This document shows positions 56,451 to 64,000 of a stretch of DNA of 64,000 nt, one piece after another. A program made the translations under genes and the position numbers. Every line of letters starts with the position of its first letter. Within the stretch, counting starts at the first letter, position 1. Below the pieces are notes generated by a model. The model made no database searches. It saw only the letters and a program-made list of their open reading frames with translations, and had not been told where the DNA came from. The stretch covers positions 7,068,001-7,132,000 of the forward strand of contig NZ_CP017157.1 in the NCBI RefSeq assembly GCF_001729485.1, in the 5' to 3' direction. Source of the stretch: Streptomyces lydicus. GTDB lineage: Bacteria; Actinomycetota; Actinomycetes; Streptomycetales; Streptomycetaceae.

Positions 56451-59400
56451 ATGCCGGGCACACCGACTGTGCTGCGCGACGGCCACCGGGCGGACGCGGA
56501 AGCACTGTTGACCAGGGCCGTGGAGGAGGAGGTGCGGCGCTCGGGGGGCCGGCTCGACCGGGAGGCGCTGGTCGGCAGGGCCCGGGGGGCGCTGGAGGAC
56601 ATGGCCGGCAGCGCCGCGGAGGAGTACACCGCGTACGTCCGGGCGCTGGACGAGGCGGCCGCCGGCCGGCCGTCGCTGGGCGGCCGGCTGTCCCGCAAGG
56701 AGCTGGGCACCCCCGCGGTGGCAACGGCCGTGGCGGCGCTGGCGGCCTTCGGCACGGACCTCTCGTACGGCACCGGCGCGGGCCCGGCGCTGGCCGTGGG
56801 CGCCTCCGTGGTGGTGGCGGGCGCGACGGCCACGGTACTGAAGCTGACCGCAGGGCATTTCCCGGCCGCGCACCGCGAGGCCGGGCGGCGCGGCCAGCCC
56901 GGCGGGGCGGAGCAGCTGCGGCTCCAGTGGCTGACGGCTCTGGAGGTGCGCGGCATCCGGCCGTTCCTCGACCAGCAGCGGATGCTGACGGCGGCGGCCC
57001 GCAGCAGCGGCCCGGCGGCGAAGTCGGCCGCGTCGAAGACCGGGCGGGGACCGCAGCTGCGCGGTGCCGACCGGAGCGCCGCGGCCCGCCAGCGGTCCGT
57101 GCTGGAGCACTCGTTCTCCCAACTCCCCAGCCCGGACGGCGCGTTCGCCGGGCGGCGGGCCGAGCTGACGCAGATCGCACAGTGGGTGCACGCGGCCCGC
57201 GCCAGTACGGAGACCAGACCGACGGTGGTGGTGCTGCACGGCGAGCCGGGCTCGGGGCGGACGGCCCTGGCGGTGCGGGCCACCCACCAGCTGCGCGACC
57301 AGTTCCGTGGCGCCTGTGTGGTGGACCTGCGCGGGGAGACACCCGGTGAGGCCCCGCTGCCGACCAGGGACGCGCTGCTGCACCTGCTGAATCGCCTGGG
57401 CGCGCCGCGCGAGCAGCTGCTGTTCCGCGAGCGCCCCTCGCAGGAGCAGCACGTCAAGCGGCTCGGCGAGCTGTACCACCAGCATCTGACGGGCCTGCCG
57501 GTGACGGTGCTGCTCGACGACGCCGCCGATCCGGAGCAGGTGCGCACCCTGGTGCCGGAGCGCTCCGACAGCCTCGTACTGGTCACCTCCCGGGCGCCGC
57601 TGGAGCTGCCCGCGGACCTGGAGGCATGGGTGCATCAGCTGCCCGTCGGCCCGTTGGACCCGGCGGGCACCGAGGAGCTGCTGCGCGCCGCCGCCGACGA
57701 CGAGGCAGCGGCGGCGGGCGAGGCGGTGCCGTACGACGCCCGGGCGATCGAGGAGATCTCCGCGCAGTGCGCGGGCCTGCCGCTGGCGCTGCGGGTGGCG
57801 GGCTCCGCGCTCGGCCCCCGCAGTACCGCCGCGCTGGCCGGGGACCTGGCGGCCCACGGGTCGCTGCCCCCGGTGGAGCGGGCACTGGCGCTGCGCTACG
57901 CCGACCAGTCGGAGACGGCCCGGCGGCTGCTGCGCCGGCTGGCGCTGGTGGGCCGGGCCAGCCTGGGCACGGCGGCTGCGGCGGCCCTGCTGGGCGTCGA
58001 GAACGCGGAGGCCGAGCGGCAGCTCACGGCGCTGGCCCGGGCCGGGCTGATCGAGCACGTCCGCGGCGAGCGCTACCGCATGCACGCACTGGTGCACCGC
58101 TTCGCGCACGACCGGCTGAGGGACGAGGAGGAGCCGGAGGAGCGCGGCGCGGCCCAGGAGCGGCTGATCCGCGGCTACGCGGAGCTGGCCGACTCCGTCA
58201 TCCGGCTGGTCGACGGGCGCACGTCCACGCGCGCCGACCGCTTCGGCTCGCACGGCTTCACCTCGCTGGACGCGGCCCTGCAGTGGCTGGACGACGAGAC
58301 CAGCTTCATCACCTCCGCGCTGCGCCACGCCGACCAGGGCGTGGACCGGGCGGCGGTCTCCCATCTGCTGGGCGCGCTGGCCGACTACTGCCTGCTGCGC
58401 GGGGACCTCTACCGCCTGGGCGAGCTGAACGAACTGACCCGGGCGGTCGGCGAAGGGCTGCTGGTCCGCTCCGTGCAGTGGCGTACGGGTGTGGCGGCCC
58501 GGCAGCTCGGCGAGCTGGACAAGGCACGCACGACCCTGTCGTCGGTGGTCGACCTCTACTTCGAGGCGCAGCATCCGGCGGGCGCCGCCCGGGCGCTGCG
58601 CGACCTGGGCATCACGCTCCAGCAGCAGGGCAATCTGGCGGAGGCCGCGGCCAAGCTCCGTGAGGCGTTGGATCTCCAGTCGGGCCCCGACATGCACGGC
58701 GACCGGGCCTGGACGCTGCACGCCCTGGCGGCGGTGGAGCGGGACCGCGCCCAGCTCGCCGACGCGGTCGCCATGCTGCGCGAGGCGCTGGACCTGCACG
58801 GGGAGAGCGAGAGCATCCACGGCCAGGCGTGGGCGCACTTCCAGCTCGGCCAGGTGTATCTGCGGCTGGGCGAGGTGCCGCGGGCGGAGAGCGCCCTGCA
58901 CGCGGCGCTGGAGCTGTACGGCCGTACGCACGACGAGCGCGGCGCGGCCTGGGCGATGACCCAGCTCGCCCGGGCCCGGCTGGTGGACGGCGAACCGGGC
59001 CCGGCGGTCGACCGGCTGCGGCAGGCGCTGCCGCTGCACCACCAGCACGAGGACGCCCGGGGTGAGGCGTGGACGATGTACTACCTGGGCCAGGCGCTGG
59101 AGGAGCGCGGCGAGCACGACGCGGCGCTGCGGCAGCTGGAGCGTTCGCGGACGATGTTCAGCCGGATGCAGGACGGCTACGGCCTGGCGTGCGCCCGGCA
59201 CCACTCCGGGCGGGTCACCCGCGACATGCGGGCGGAGCAGACCGGCTCGCTGCGCAACAGCGGCTTCGCCCGGCAGCTGCTGCAGGACGCCCGCAAGGAC
59301 TTCCAGCGGATCGGGGTGCCCCACGGGGAGGCGTGGTCCTGCCTGGAGCTGCTGATCATCGACGCGGGCAACGGCCGGGCCGCGCAGGCGCTGGAGCTGG

Positions 59401-59729
59401 CCGACGAGGCGGCGCGGATATTCGCCGGTTACGGCGACCGGCGCGGCGAGGACTGGGCGCGGTTCCTGCGCTGCACGCTGCTGCCGTTCGCCTCGCCGGG
59501 CGGCTCCGTGGTGGGTGCGGCGGTCGCCCAGGAGGAGCTGGCGCAGCTGGTGCGGGAGAAGCACCCGAGCCGCGATTCCCGGCTGGAGGACTGCGCGGAG
59601 GCGTTCGGGCTGCTGCTGGACCGCGGGGTGGAGCCGGAGACGGGGTGGCAGGCATGGCGCCTGGGCATGGTGCCGAACCGCCATGCGCGCGAGGTGATGG
59701 GGGTGCTCGTCGCGGACAGCGCGGAGTGA
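56451..59729 (+). CDS. NB-ARC/STAND NTPase with C-terminal TPR repeats
   Basis: 1092-residue protein. N-terminal helical region; two hydrophobic segments (about 88-104, 107-131) could be membrane helices. The NB-ARC NTPase spans about 225-560 (Walker A GEPGSGRT 264-271, where Arg replaces the usual Lys; Walker B VTVLLDDAAD). A winged-helix region and at least seven TPR-like repeats (about 690-1010) follow. STAND proteins oligomerise upon ligand sensing by the repeats. No separate effector domain (nuclease, protease, TIR) is visible. ATG with GGGGGAGGGC. Confidence 0.85.
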   Translation: MPGTPTVLRDGHRADAEALLTRAVEEEVRRSGGRLDREALVGRARGALEDMAGSAAEEYTAYVRALDEAAAGRPSLGGRLSRKELGTPAVATAVAALAAFGTDLSYGTGAGPALAVGASVVVAGATATVLKLTAGHFPAAHREAGRRGQPGGAEQLRLQWLTALEVRGIRPFLDQQRMLTAAARSSGPAAKSAASKTGRGPQLRGADRSAAARQRSVLEHSFSQLPSPDGAFAGRRAELTQIAQWVHAARASTETRPTVVVLHGEPGSGRTALAVRATHQLRDQFRGACVVDLRGETPGEAPLPTRDALLHLLNRLGAPREQLLFRERPSQEQHVKRLGELYHQHLTGLPVTVLLDDAADPEQVRTLVPERSDSLVLVTSRAPLELPADLEAWVHQLPVGPLDPAGTEELLRAAADDEAAAAGEAVPYDARAIEEISAQCAGLPLALRVAGSALGPRSTAALAGDLAAHGSLPPVERALALRYADQSETARRLLRRLALVGRASLGTAAAAALLGVENAEAERQLTALARAGLIEHVRGERYRMHALVHRFAHDRLRDEEEPEERGAAQERLIRGYAELADSVIRLVDGRTSTRADRFGSHGFTSLDAALQWLDDETSFITSALRHADQGVDRAAVSHLLGALADYCLLRGDLYRLGELNELTRAVGEGLLVRSVQWRTGVAARQLGELDKARTTLSSVVDLYFEAQHPAGAARALRDLGITLQQQGNLAEAAAKLREALDLQSGPDMHGDRAWTLHALAAVERDRAQLADAVAMLREALDLHGESESIHGQAWAHFQLGQVYLRLGEVPRAESALHAALELYGRTHDERGAAWAMTQLARARLVDGEPGPAVDRLRQALPLHHQHEDARGEAWTMYYLGQALEERGEHDAALRQLERSRTMFSRMQDGYGLACARHHSGRVTRDMRAEQTGSLRNSGFARQLLQDARKDFQRIGVPHGEAWSCLELLIIDAGNGRAAQALELADEAARIFAGYGDRRGEDWARFLRCTLLPFASPGGSVVGAAVAQEELAQLVREKHPSRDSRLEDCAEAFGLLLDRGVEPETGWQAWRLGMVPNRHAREVMGVLVADSAE

Positions 59730-59760
59730 CCCGGGGCGCCGGAGTCGTGCCGGGCCCGCG

Positions 59761-59798
59761 GGGCGGCGGCTGACGGACGGGGCGGCGGCTGACGGACG
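59761..59798. repeat. Two 19-bp direct repeats
   Basis: Two copies of GGGCGGCGGCTGACGGACG-type sequence with a 19-bp period, in the 3' flank of the STAND gene. Confidence 0.7.
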
Positions 59799-59802
59799 GG
59801 CC

Positions 59803-59835
59803 GCGGCTCGCCGACCGCTCGGGCCGGCGAGCCGC
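59803..59835 (+). terminator. Hairpin terminator after the STAND gene
   Basis: Eleven-base-pair perfect stem GCGGCTCGCCG / CGGCGAGCCGC with an 11-base loop, about 75 bp beyond the stop codon. The rest of the 295-bp gap to the next gene holds no gene. Confidence 0.6.
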
Positions 59836-60024
59836 CGGGGCGGTCGGCCGGCCGTTGCCGTGCGGCCGGCCGTCGACCGGCACCCGGTCCGTGCGCCCAG
59901 CGGGAAGGCACCGGCGGGCCGACGGCGGCGAACCACCGCCCGCCGCGGCCCGGGGCCTCGCCCTCAGCCGGACGTCGCCGGCCGGTCCGCCCGGCCGTCG
60001 TCAGCCGGACTCAGCCGGTCGCCG

Positions 60025-60276
60025 TCAGCCGGCCTTCGGCCCGGCGGCCGCGGAGCCGGCCGGGGCGTCCGCCGCCGGCTCGCCCTCCTCCGGCTGCTCC
60101 GCGAAGTCCACCTTCTTCATGTGCTTGTTCATGGACTTCATCAGCAGCCACACGGCGCCGCCGATGACCGCGAAGACGATGAAGCCGAGGACGCCGGGCG
60201 TCACCTTGTCCTTGTCGAAGCTGTCGGCAAGGGTGACCAAGTGCGTCATGGCGAGGGTGCTGGTCGCGCTCATCAT
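60025..60276 (-). CDS. Small single-pass membrane protein downstream of mca
   Basis: 83 residues (79 or so if an internal Met is used). A short N-terminus leads to one membrane helix (VLGFIVFAVIGGAVWLLMKSM), then a basic-acidic tail rich in Ala, Glu and Pro. Four bases separate it from the mca stop codon, so it is co-transcribed and probably coupled. Function unknown; its position suggests a membrane partner in thiol/xenobiotic detoxification but this is only context. Confidence 0.8.
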   Translation of the reverse strand: MMSATSTLAMTHLVTLADSFDKDKVTPGVLGFIVFAVIGGAVWLLMKSMNKHMKKVDFAEQPEEGEPAADAPAGSAAAGPKAG

Positions 60277-60280
60277 GGGC

Positions 60281-61153
60281 TCAATTGTTGCGGATGCCCG
60301 CGAAGAGGTCGTCCTCGGGGAGGGAAGTGTCCACGAGCGACTTCGCGAGCTCGTACTCCTCCGTCGGCCAGACCTCGCGCTGGATGTCCATCGGGACCCG
60401 GAACCAACCGCCGTCGGGGTCGATCTGGGTGGCGTGCGCGATCAGCGCCTTGTCCCGGATCTCGAAGAAGTCGGCGCACGGAATGTAGGTGGTCAGGGTG
60501 CGCTCACGCTGCTCGAACTGCTTCCAGCGCTCCAGCCACTCGCCGTAGGGCGACTCCATGCCGCGCTCCAGCAGCGCCTCGTGCAGCGCGACGGTCCGCG
60601 GCCGGTTGAAGCCCTGGTTGTAGTAGAGCTTCTGGGGCTGCCAGGGCTCGCCGGCCTCGGGGTACTTCTCCGGGTCGCCGGCCGCCTCGAAGGCCACCAT
60701 CGAGATCTTGTGGGTCATGATGTGGTCCGGGTGCGGGTAGCCGCCGTTCTCGTCGTAGGTCGTGATGACCTGCGGCTTGAACTCGCGGATCAGCTTGACC
60801 AGGCGTCCGGCCGCCTCGTCGACGTCCTGCAGCGCGAAGCAGCCCTCGGGCAGCGGCGGCAGCGGGTCGCCCTCGGGCAGCCCGGAGTCGACGAAGCCCA
60901 GCCATTCCTGCTTGACCCCGAGGATCTCGCGGGCTTCGTCCATCTCCTTCCTGCGCACCTCGTGGATGTGCTCCTCGATGTACGGGTCCCCCTGGAGCTT
61001 GGGGTTGAGGATGGAACCTCGCTCACCGCCTGTGCAGGTGGCGACCAGCACGTCCACCCCCTCGGACACGTACTTGGCCATGGTGGCCGCACCCTTGCTC
61101 GACTCGTCGTCGGGGTGGGCGTGGACCGCCATCAATCGCAGCTGCTCAGTCAA
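60281..61153 (-). CDS. mca: Mycothiol S-conjugate amidase Mca
   Basis: 290-residue zinc amidase of the LmbE/MshB family. It cleaves mycothiol adducts of toxins and antibiotics, releasing a mercapturic acid for export and recycling GlcN-Ins. Zinc ligands are His13 and Asp16 (HAHPDDES) and His144 (HPDH). It starts with a rare TTG at 61153, preceded by GAGGATCGAGTC, with the invariant MTEQLRLMAVHAHPDDES reading from that codon. Identification is secure; it also marks the organism as a mycothiol producer. Confidence 0.96.
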   Translation of the reverse strand: MTEQLRLMAVHAHPDDESSKGAATMAKYVSEGVDVLVATCTGGERGSILNPKLQGDPYIEEHIHEVRRKEMDEAREILGVKQEWLGFVDSGLPEGDPLPPLPEGCFALQDVDEAAGRLVKLIREFKPQVITTYDENGGYPHPDHIMTHKISMVAFEAAGDPEKYPEAGEPWQPQKLYYNQGFNRPRTVALHEALLERGMESPYGEWLERWKQFEQRERTLTTYIPCADFFEIRDKALIAHATQIDPDGGWFRVPMDIQREVWPTEEYELAKSLVDTSLPEDDLFAGIRNN

Positions 61154-61284
61154 GACTCGATCCTCAGTTAAGGGCCGGAGAAGATGCCTCCTATAGTGAC
61201 CGAAGCGAGGGGGCGCTGTATTCCCTGGGGCGGGGACCCCCCGGGGGGTTCACGGCCCGGGTCCCCGTACCAGGAGGAATGATC

Positions 61285-61695
61285 ATGACCGCGGTGCGCG
61301 ACGGGCTCCCCGACGGACGCTACGGCCGCTCCGCGGACCAGCGCGCGGACCGCAAGCTCAAGATCATCGGTGCGGTGCTCGGCACCGCGCTGCTGGGCGT
61401 GGTCGCCTGGTCCGGCGTCTCGTACATCGCCGGGCAGGACCTCAGCGGCCGGGTGATCACCTGGGACGCGGTCTCCGACCACGCCGTGAAGGTGCATCTC
61501 GAGATCGTCAAGGGCACGGACGACAAGGGCGTGTGCACGCTCCGTTCGCAGGCCGACGACGGCTCCGAGGTCGGCCGCAAGGACGTCACCGTGGACCAGC
61601 GCACGGAGCAGGTGGACACCGAGGTCACGGTGCGCACGACGAAGCGGGCGACCAACGCGGTGCTCGTCGGCTGCACGGCGTCGGCCGGCGGCTGA
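61285..61695 (+). CDS. DUF4307 membrane-anchored protein
   Basis: 136-residue protein: one N-terminal membrane helix (IIGAVLGTALLGVVAWSGVSYIA, about 28-50) and an extracellular domain with VITWDAVSDHAVKVHLEIVK. The family (DUF4307) sits next to mca in many streptomycetes, as here, divergent from it. Function unknown. Of the two ATG codons, 61285 is chosen because AGGAGG lies eight bases upstream. Confidence 0.85.
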   Translation: MTAVRDGLPDGRYGRSADQRADRKLKIIGAVLGTALLGVVAWSGVSYIAGQDLSGRVITWDAVSDHAVKVHLEIVKGTDDKGVCTLRSQADDGSEVGRKDVTVDQRTEQVDTEVTVRTTKRATNAVLVGCTASAGG

Positions 61696-61950
61696 GGCCG
61701 TACGGCGGCCCTCGGCGGCCGCCCGCGCCGGGGCGGATACCGCGTCCCGGTCCGACGCGCGCCAGGTTCGTCACAGGGCGTGTCGCGACCGCCTCTGATC
61801 AGCGATGATGCGTTCCTGTGCGGTCCCTGTGAATTTCCTCTTCCCCGTTTTGTGCCGGAATTGTTAGGCTCGTGGTTTCGCCCACCCGAGAAGGCGCAAA
61901 CCTTCCTGGTAGGGCGTTTGATTTATCCCCAGTACCGACGAGGAGCACCT

Positions 61951-62448
61951 GTGACCCAGACCAGCGAGAACGTCACCTGGCTGACCCAGGAGGCGTATGA
62001 CCAGCTCAAGGCCGAGCTGGAGCACCTGTCTGGTCCCGCACGCGCCGAGATCACCCAGAAGATCGCGGCGGCCCGCGAGGAAGGTGACCTGAAGGAGAAC
62101 GCCGGGTACCACGCGGCCAAGGAGGAGCAGGGCAAGCAGGAGGCCCGCGTGCGCCAGCTGACCCAGCTGCTGCAGGCCGCGAAGGTCGGCGAGCCCCCCG
62201 CCGCCAACGGCGTCGTCGCTCCCGGCATGGTCGTCACCATCGCGTTCGACGGGGACCCGGACGACACGCTTGAGTTCCTGCTGGCCTCGCGGGAGTACGC
62301 GAGCTCGGACATCGAGACCTACTCCCCGCAGTCGCCGCTGGGCACGGGCGTGAACGGCAAGAAGATCGGGGCCGACGCGGAGTACGAGCTCCCGAACGGC
62401 AAGAAGGCCAGCGTCAAGATTCTCGACGCCAAGCCGTACTCCGGCTGA
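61951..62448 (+). CDS. greA: Transcription elongation factor GreA
   Basis: 165-residue GreA. Residues 1-80 form the coiled coil that enters the RNA polymerase channel, with tip acidic residues in AAREEGDLKENAGYH (the functional DxxxNxxY-type tip). Residues 90-165 are the FKBP-like domain. It stimulates cleavage of backtracked RNA. GTG start with ACGAGGAGCACCT; the frame reads upstream to 61780 without a better site. Confidence 0.96.
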   Translation: MTQTSENVTWLTQEAYDQLKAELEHLSGPARAEITQKIAAAREEGDLKENAGYHAAKEEQGKQEARVRQLTQLLQAAKVGEPPAANGVVAPGMVVTIAFDGDPDDTLEFLLASREYASSDIETYSPQSPLGTGVNGKKIGADAEYELPNGKKASVKILDAKPYSG

Positions 62449-62519
62449 GAGCCGGCACCGGCCGGTGCCGCACACCGGCCGGGGGCCGCGTCCCACGGCC
62501 CCCCCACCCCACGGATCGC

Positions 62520-62554
62520 GAAGCGGCCCGGAGCACCAGGCTCCGGGCCGCTTC
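62520..62554. terminator. Terminator after greA
   Basis: Fifteen-base-pair perfect stem GAAGCGGCCCGGAGC / GCTCCGGGCCGCTTC with a five-base loop, between greA and the convergent ABC permease gene. Confidence 0.88.
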
Positions 62555-62626
62555 CGTGCGCCGCCTCACCAGGGGCCGCCGTACGGGCGCGGTGGCCCGG
62601 CTGTGGCGGCCGTACACCCCAGGGGC

Positions 62627-63505
62627 TCAGGCGGTGGCCGAGCGGTACTTGCGGACCGCCAGCGTCCGGAAGACCGCGATGATCAGCACCGACCAGATCA
62701 CCGACGCGATCACCGGGTGCTCCATCGGCCAGGCGCCGGTCACCGACGTGGTCCGCCCGCCGATGGTGTTGCCGAACAGCTCCCGGGCCGCGGCCACCGT
62801 CGCACTGAACGGGTTCCACTCCGCGACGTGCTGGAGGAACACCGGCATGCCGTTGACCGGAACGAAGGCGTTGGAGATGAAGGTCAGCGGGAACAGCCAG
62901 ATCAGCCCGCCGGAGGTGGCCGCCTCGGGCGTCCGCACCGAGAGCCCGATCAGCGCGCCGATCCAGGAGAACGCGTAGCCGAGCAGGAGCAGCAGGGCGA
63001 AGCCGGCCAGCACCTCGGCGAGGCTCTCGTGGGTCCGCCAGCCGATCAGCAGCGCGACGACGGCCAGCACCACCAGTGTCAGCGCGGTCTGTACGAGGTC
63101 GGCGAGGGTCCGCCCGGTGAGCACCGCGCCGCGCGACATCGGCAGCGACCGGAACCGGTCGATGAGCCCCTTGTGCATGTCGTCGGCGATACCGGCGCCC
63201 GCCCCCGCCGTGGCGAAGGTGACGGTCTGCGCGAAGATGCCGGCCATCAGGAACTCGCGGTACGCCTGGGCGTCGCCGACCGGGGCGCCGGGGATGTTGA
63301 TCGAACCGCCGAAGACGTACGTGAACAGCACCACGAACATGATCGGCTGGATCAGCCCGAAGATCACCACTTCGGGGATCCGCATCATCCGGATCAGATT
63401 GCGCTTGGCGACCACGAGCGAGTCGCGCACCGAGCGGCTGACACCGCTGCGGGCCTGCGGGGCCGGGGCGGGTGCGCCACCGGCCGTTCCGGTCACCGTG
63501 GTCAC
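62627..63505 (-). CDS. ABC-2 type transporter permease (DrrB-like)
   Basis: 292-residue permease with six membrane helices and the ABC-2 C-terminal motif region (ATSGGLIWLFPLTFISNAFVP). The DrrB family exports drugs or lipids together with a DrrA ATPase. GTG start overlaps the ATPase stop codon (GTGA), so the pair is coupled. Confidence 0.9.
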   Translation of the reverse strand: MTTVTGTAGGAPAPAPQARSGVSRSVRDSLVVAKRNLIRMMRIPEVVIFGLIQPIMFVVLFTYVFGGSINIPGAPVGDAQAYREFLMAGIFAQTVTFATAGAGAGIADDMHKGLIDRFRSLPMSRGAVLTGRTLADLVQTALTLVVLAVVALLIGWRTHESLAEVLAGFALLLLLGYAFSWIGALIGLSVRTPEAATSGGLIWLFPLTFISNAFVPVNGMPVFLQHVAEWNPFSATVAAARELFGNTIGGRTTSVTGAWPMEHPVIASVIWSVLIIAVFRTLAVRKYRSATA

Positions 63506-64000
63506 TTCACGCCCTCCTTCTGCCGTCCGAGGCCGGCGGTGCCGGCGCCCTCGCCGCCGGCACCCTTCGCCGGGCCGGTATCGCCGTTCCCGTCCGCGGC
63601 CCCGGCGGCCTCGGCCGTCTCCGCCGCGTGCCCGGTCAGCGCTATGAACACGTCGTCGAGGGTGGGGCGGCGCAGTCCGATGTCGTCGATCTCCACGCCC
63701 CGGGTGTCCAGCTCGCGGATGACCTCGGCGAGCAGCTTGGCGCCGCCGGCCACCGGAACGGTGAGCTTGCGGGTGTGCGGCTCGACCGTCCCCTCGCCCT
63801 TGCCGAAGCCCCGCAGGACCTCCTCGGCGACGGTGAGGTGCTCGGGGGCGTGCACCACGACCTCGACGCGCTCACCGCCGGTGCGCGCCTTGAGCTGGTC
63901 GGAGGTGCCACGGGCGATGACCTTGCCGTGGTCGACGACGCAGATGTCGTGCGCGAGGCGGTCGGCCTCCTCCAGGTACTGGGTGGTGAGCAGCAGCGTC
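63502..64000 (-). CDS. ABC transporter ATP-binding protein (DrrA-like), 5' part outside window
   Basis: The last 165 residues of a DrrA-type ATPase, truncated at the right edge. The D-loop/H-loop area reads LLLTTQYLEEADRLAHDI, with the switch His replaced by Gln (TTQYLEEAD), common in DrrA proteins. The C-terminal domain ends in an Ala/Gly-rich tail. It forms an exporter with the DrrB-like permease. Confidence 0.88.
   Translation of the reverse strand, partial: TLLLTTQYLEEADRLAHDICVVDHGKVIARGTSDQLKARTGGERVEVVVHAPEHLTVAEEVLRGFGKGEGTVEPHTRKLTVPVAGGAKLLAEVIRELDTRGVEIDDIGLRRPTLDDVFIALTGHAAETAEAAGAADGNGDTGPAKGAGGEGAGTAGLGRQKEGVK

Overview
The window is chromosomal DNA from a Streptomyces or a close relative. 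Base composition is very high in G+C, GTG starts are common, and Shine-Dalgarno sequences are strong. The genes include mycothiol S-conjugate amidase, GTP-type PEP carboxykinase, an OxyR/AhpC/AhpD block, XRE-DUF5753/DUF397 regulatory genes and a chitinase with a DasR-type operator in its promoter. I saw no rRNA, tRNA, CRISPR array, insertion sequence or phage genes.

Layout. 1-2.7 kb: end of an FtsX-type ABC permease and a Uma2 nuclease-like gene. 2.7-4.9 kb: peroxide defence (oxyR divergent from ahpC-ahpD). 5.0-11.6 kb: AI-2E-type exporter, secreted transglycosylase-like protein with a hairpin-rich upstream region, PhoH-like ATPase with PIN domain, isoprenyl transferase, aldo/keto reductase. 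11.9-26.1 kb: a Tad/Flp pilus locus. It has a prepilin peptidase, a 54-residue Flp pilin, TadA, TadB, TadC, two TadE-like pseudopilins, a TadG-like protein, a CpaE/TadZ ATPase, a CpaB protein and a large repeat-rich head protein, plus a lipoprotein/OmpA pair. An ArsR-MFS pair with three identical-type operators and a TetR gene lie inside it. 26.4-30.1 kb: three secreted hydrolases (GH18 chitinase, trypsin-like protease, M14 carboxypeptidase). 30.1-32.0 kb: an XRE/DUF397/GHKL-like regulatory trio.

32.0-39.2 kb: a divergent catabolic cluster (GntP permease, RidA, IclR, 2-keto-3-deoxygluconate-type kinase facing a DSD1-like deaminase and an N-acyl-D-amino acid deacylase). An IclR-like palindrome lies in the divergent promoter. 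The set could form one pathway for an N-acylated amino-sugar acid. 39.3-48.7 kb: a KAP P-loop NTPase fused to two degenerate receiver domains, an alanine-type aminotransferase, a talarate/galactarate dehydratase, PEPCK, a hemolysin III family protein and a TetR gene ending in a tandem repeat. 48.8-53.8 kb: an amidase, then four same-strand genes that look like nucleotide-signalling/membrane-effector parts (SLOG-like, RipA/SLATT-like, DUF4328, TIR-like membrane protein). 54.2-64.0 kb: a YyaL-type thioredoxin-fold protein, a large NB-ARC/TPR STAND protein, mca with a small membrane protein, DUF4307, greA and the start of a DrrAB-type ABC transporter.

The most unusual material is the KAP-receiver-receiver fusion, the 50.3-53.8 kb membrane/sensor cluster, the proposed amino-sugar acid pathway with its operator, and the triple GTACGA-N6-TCGTAC operator set. 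Functions come from motifs and family knowledge; no searches were run.
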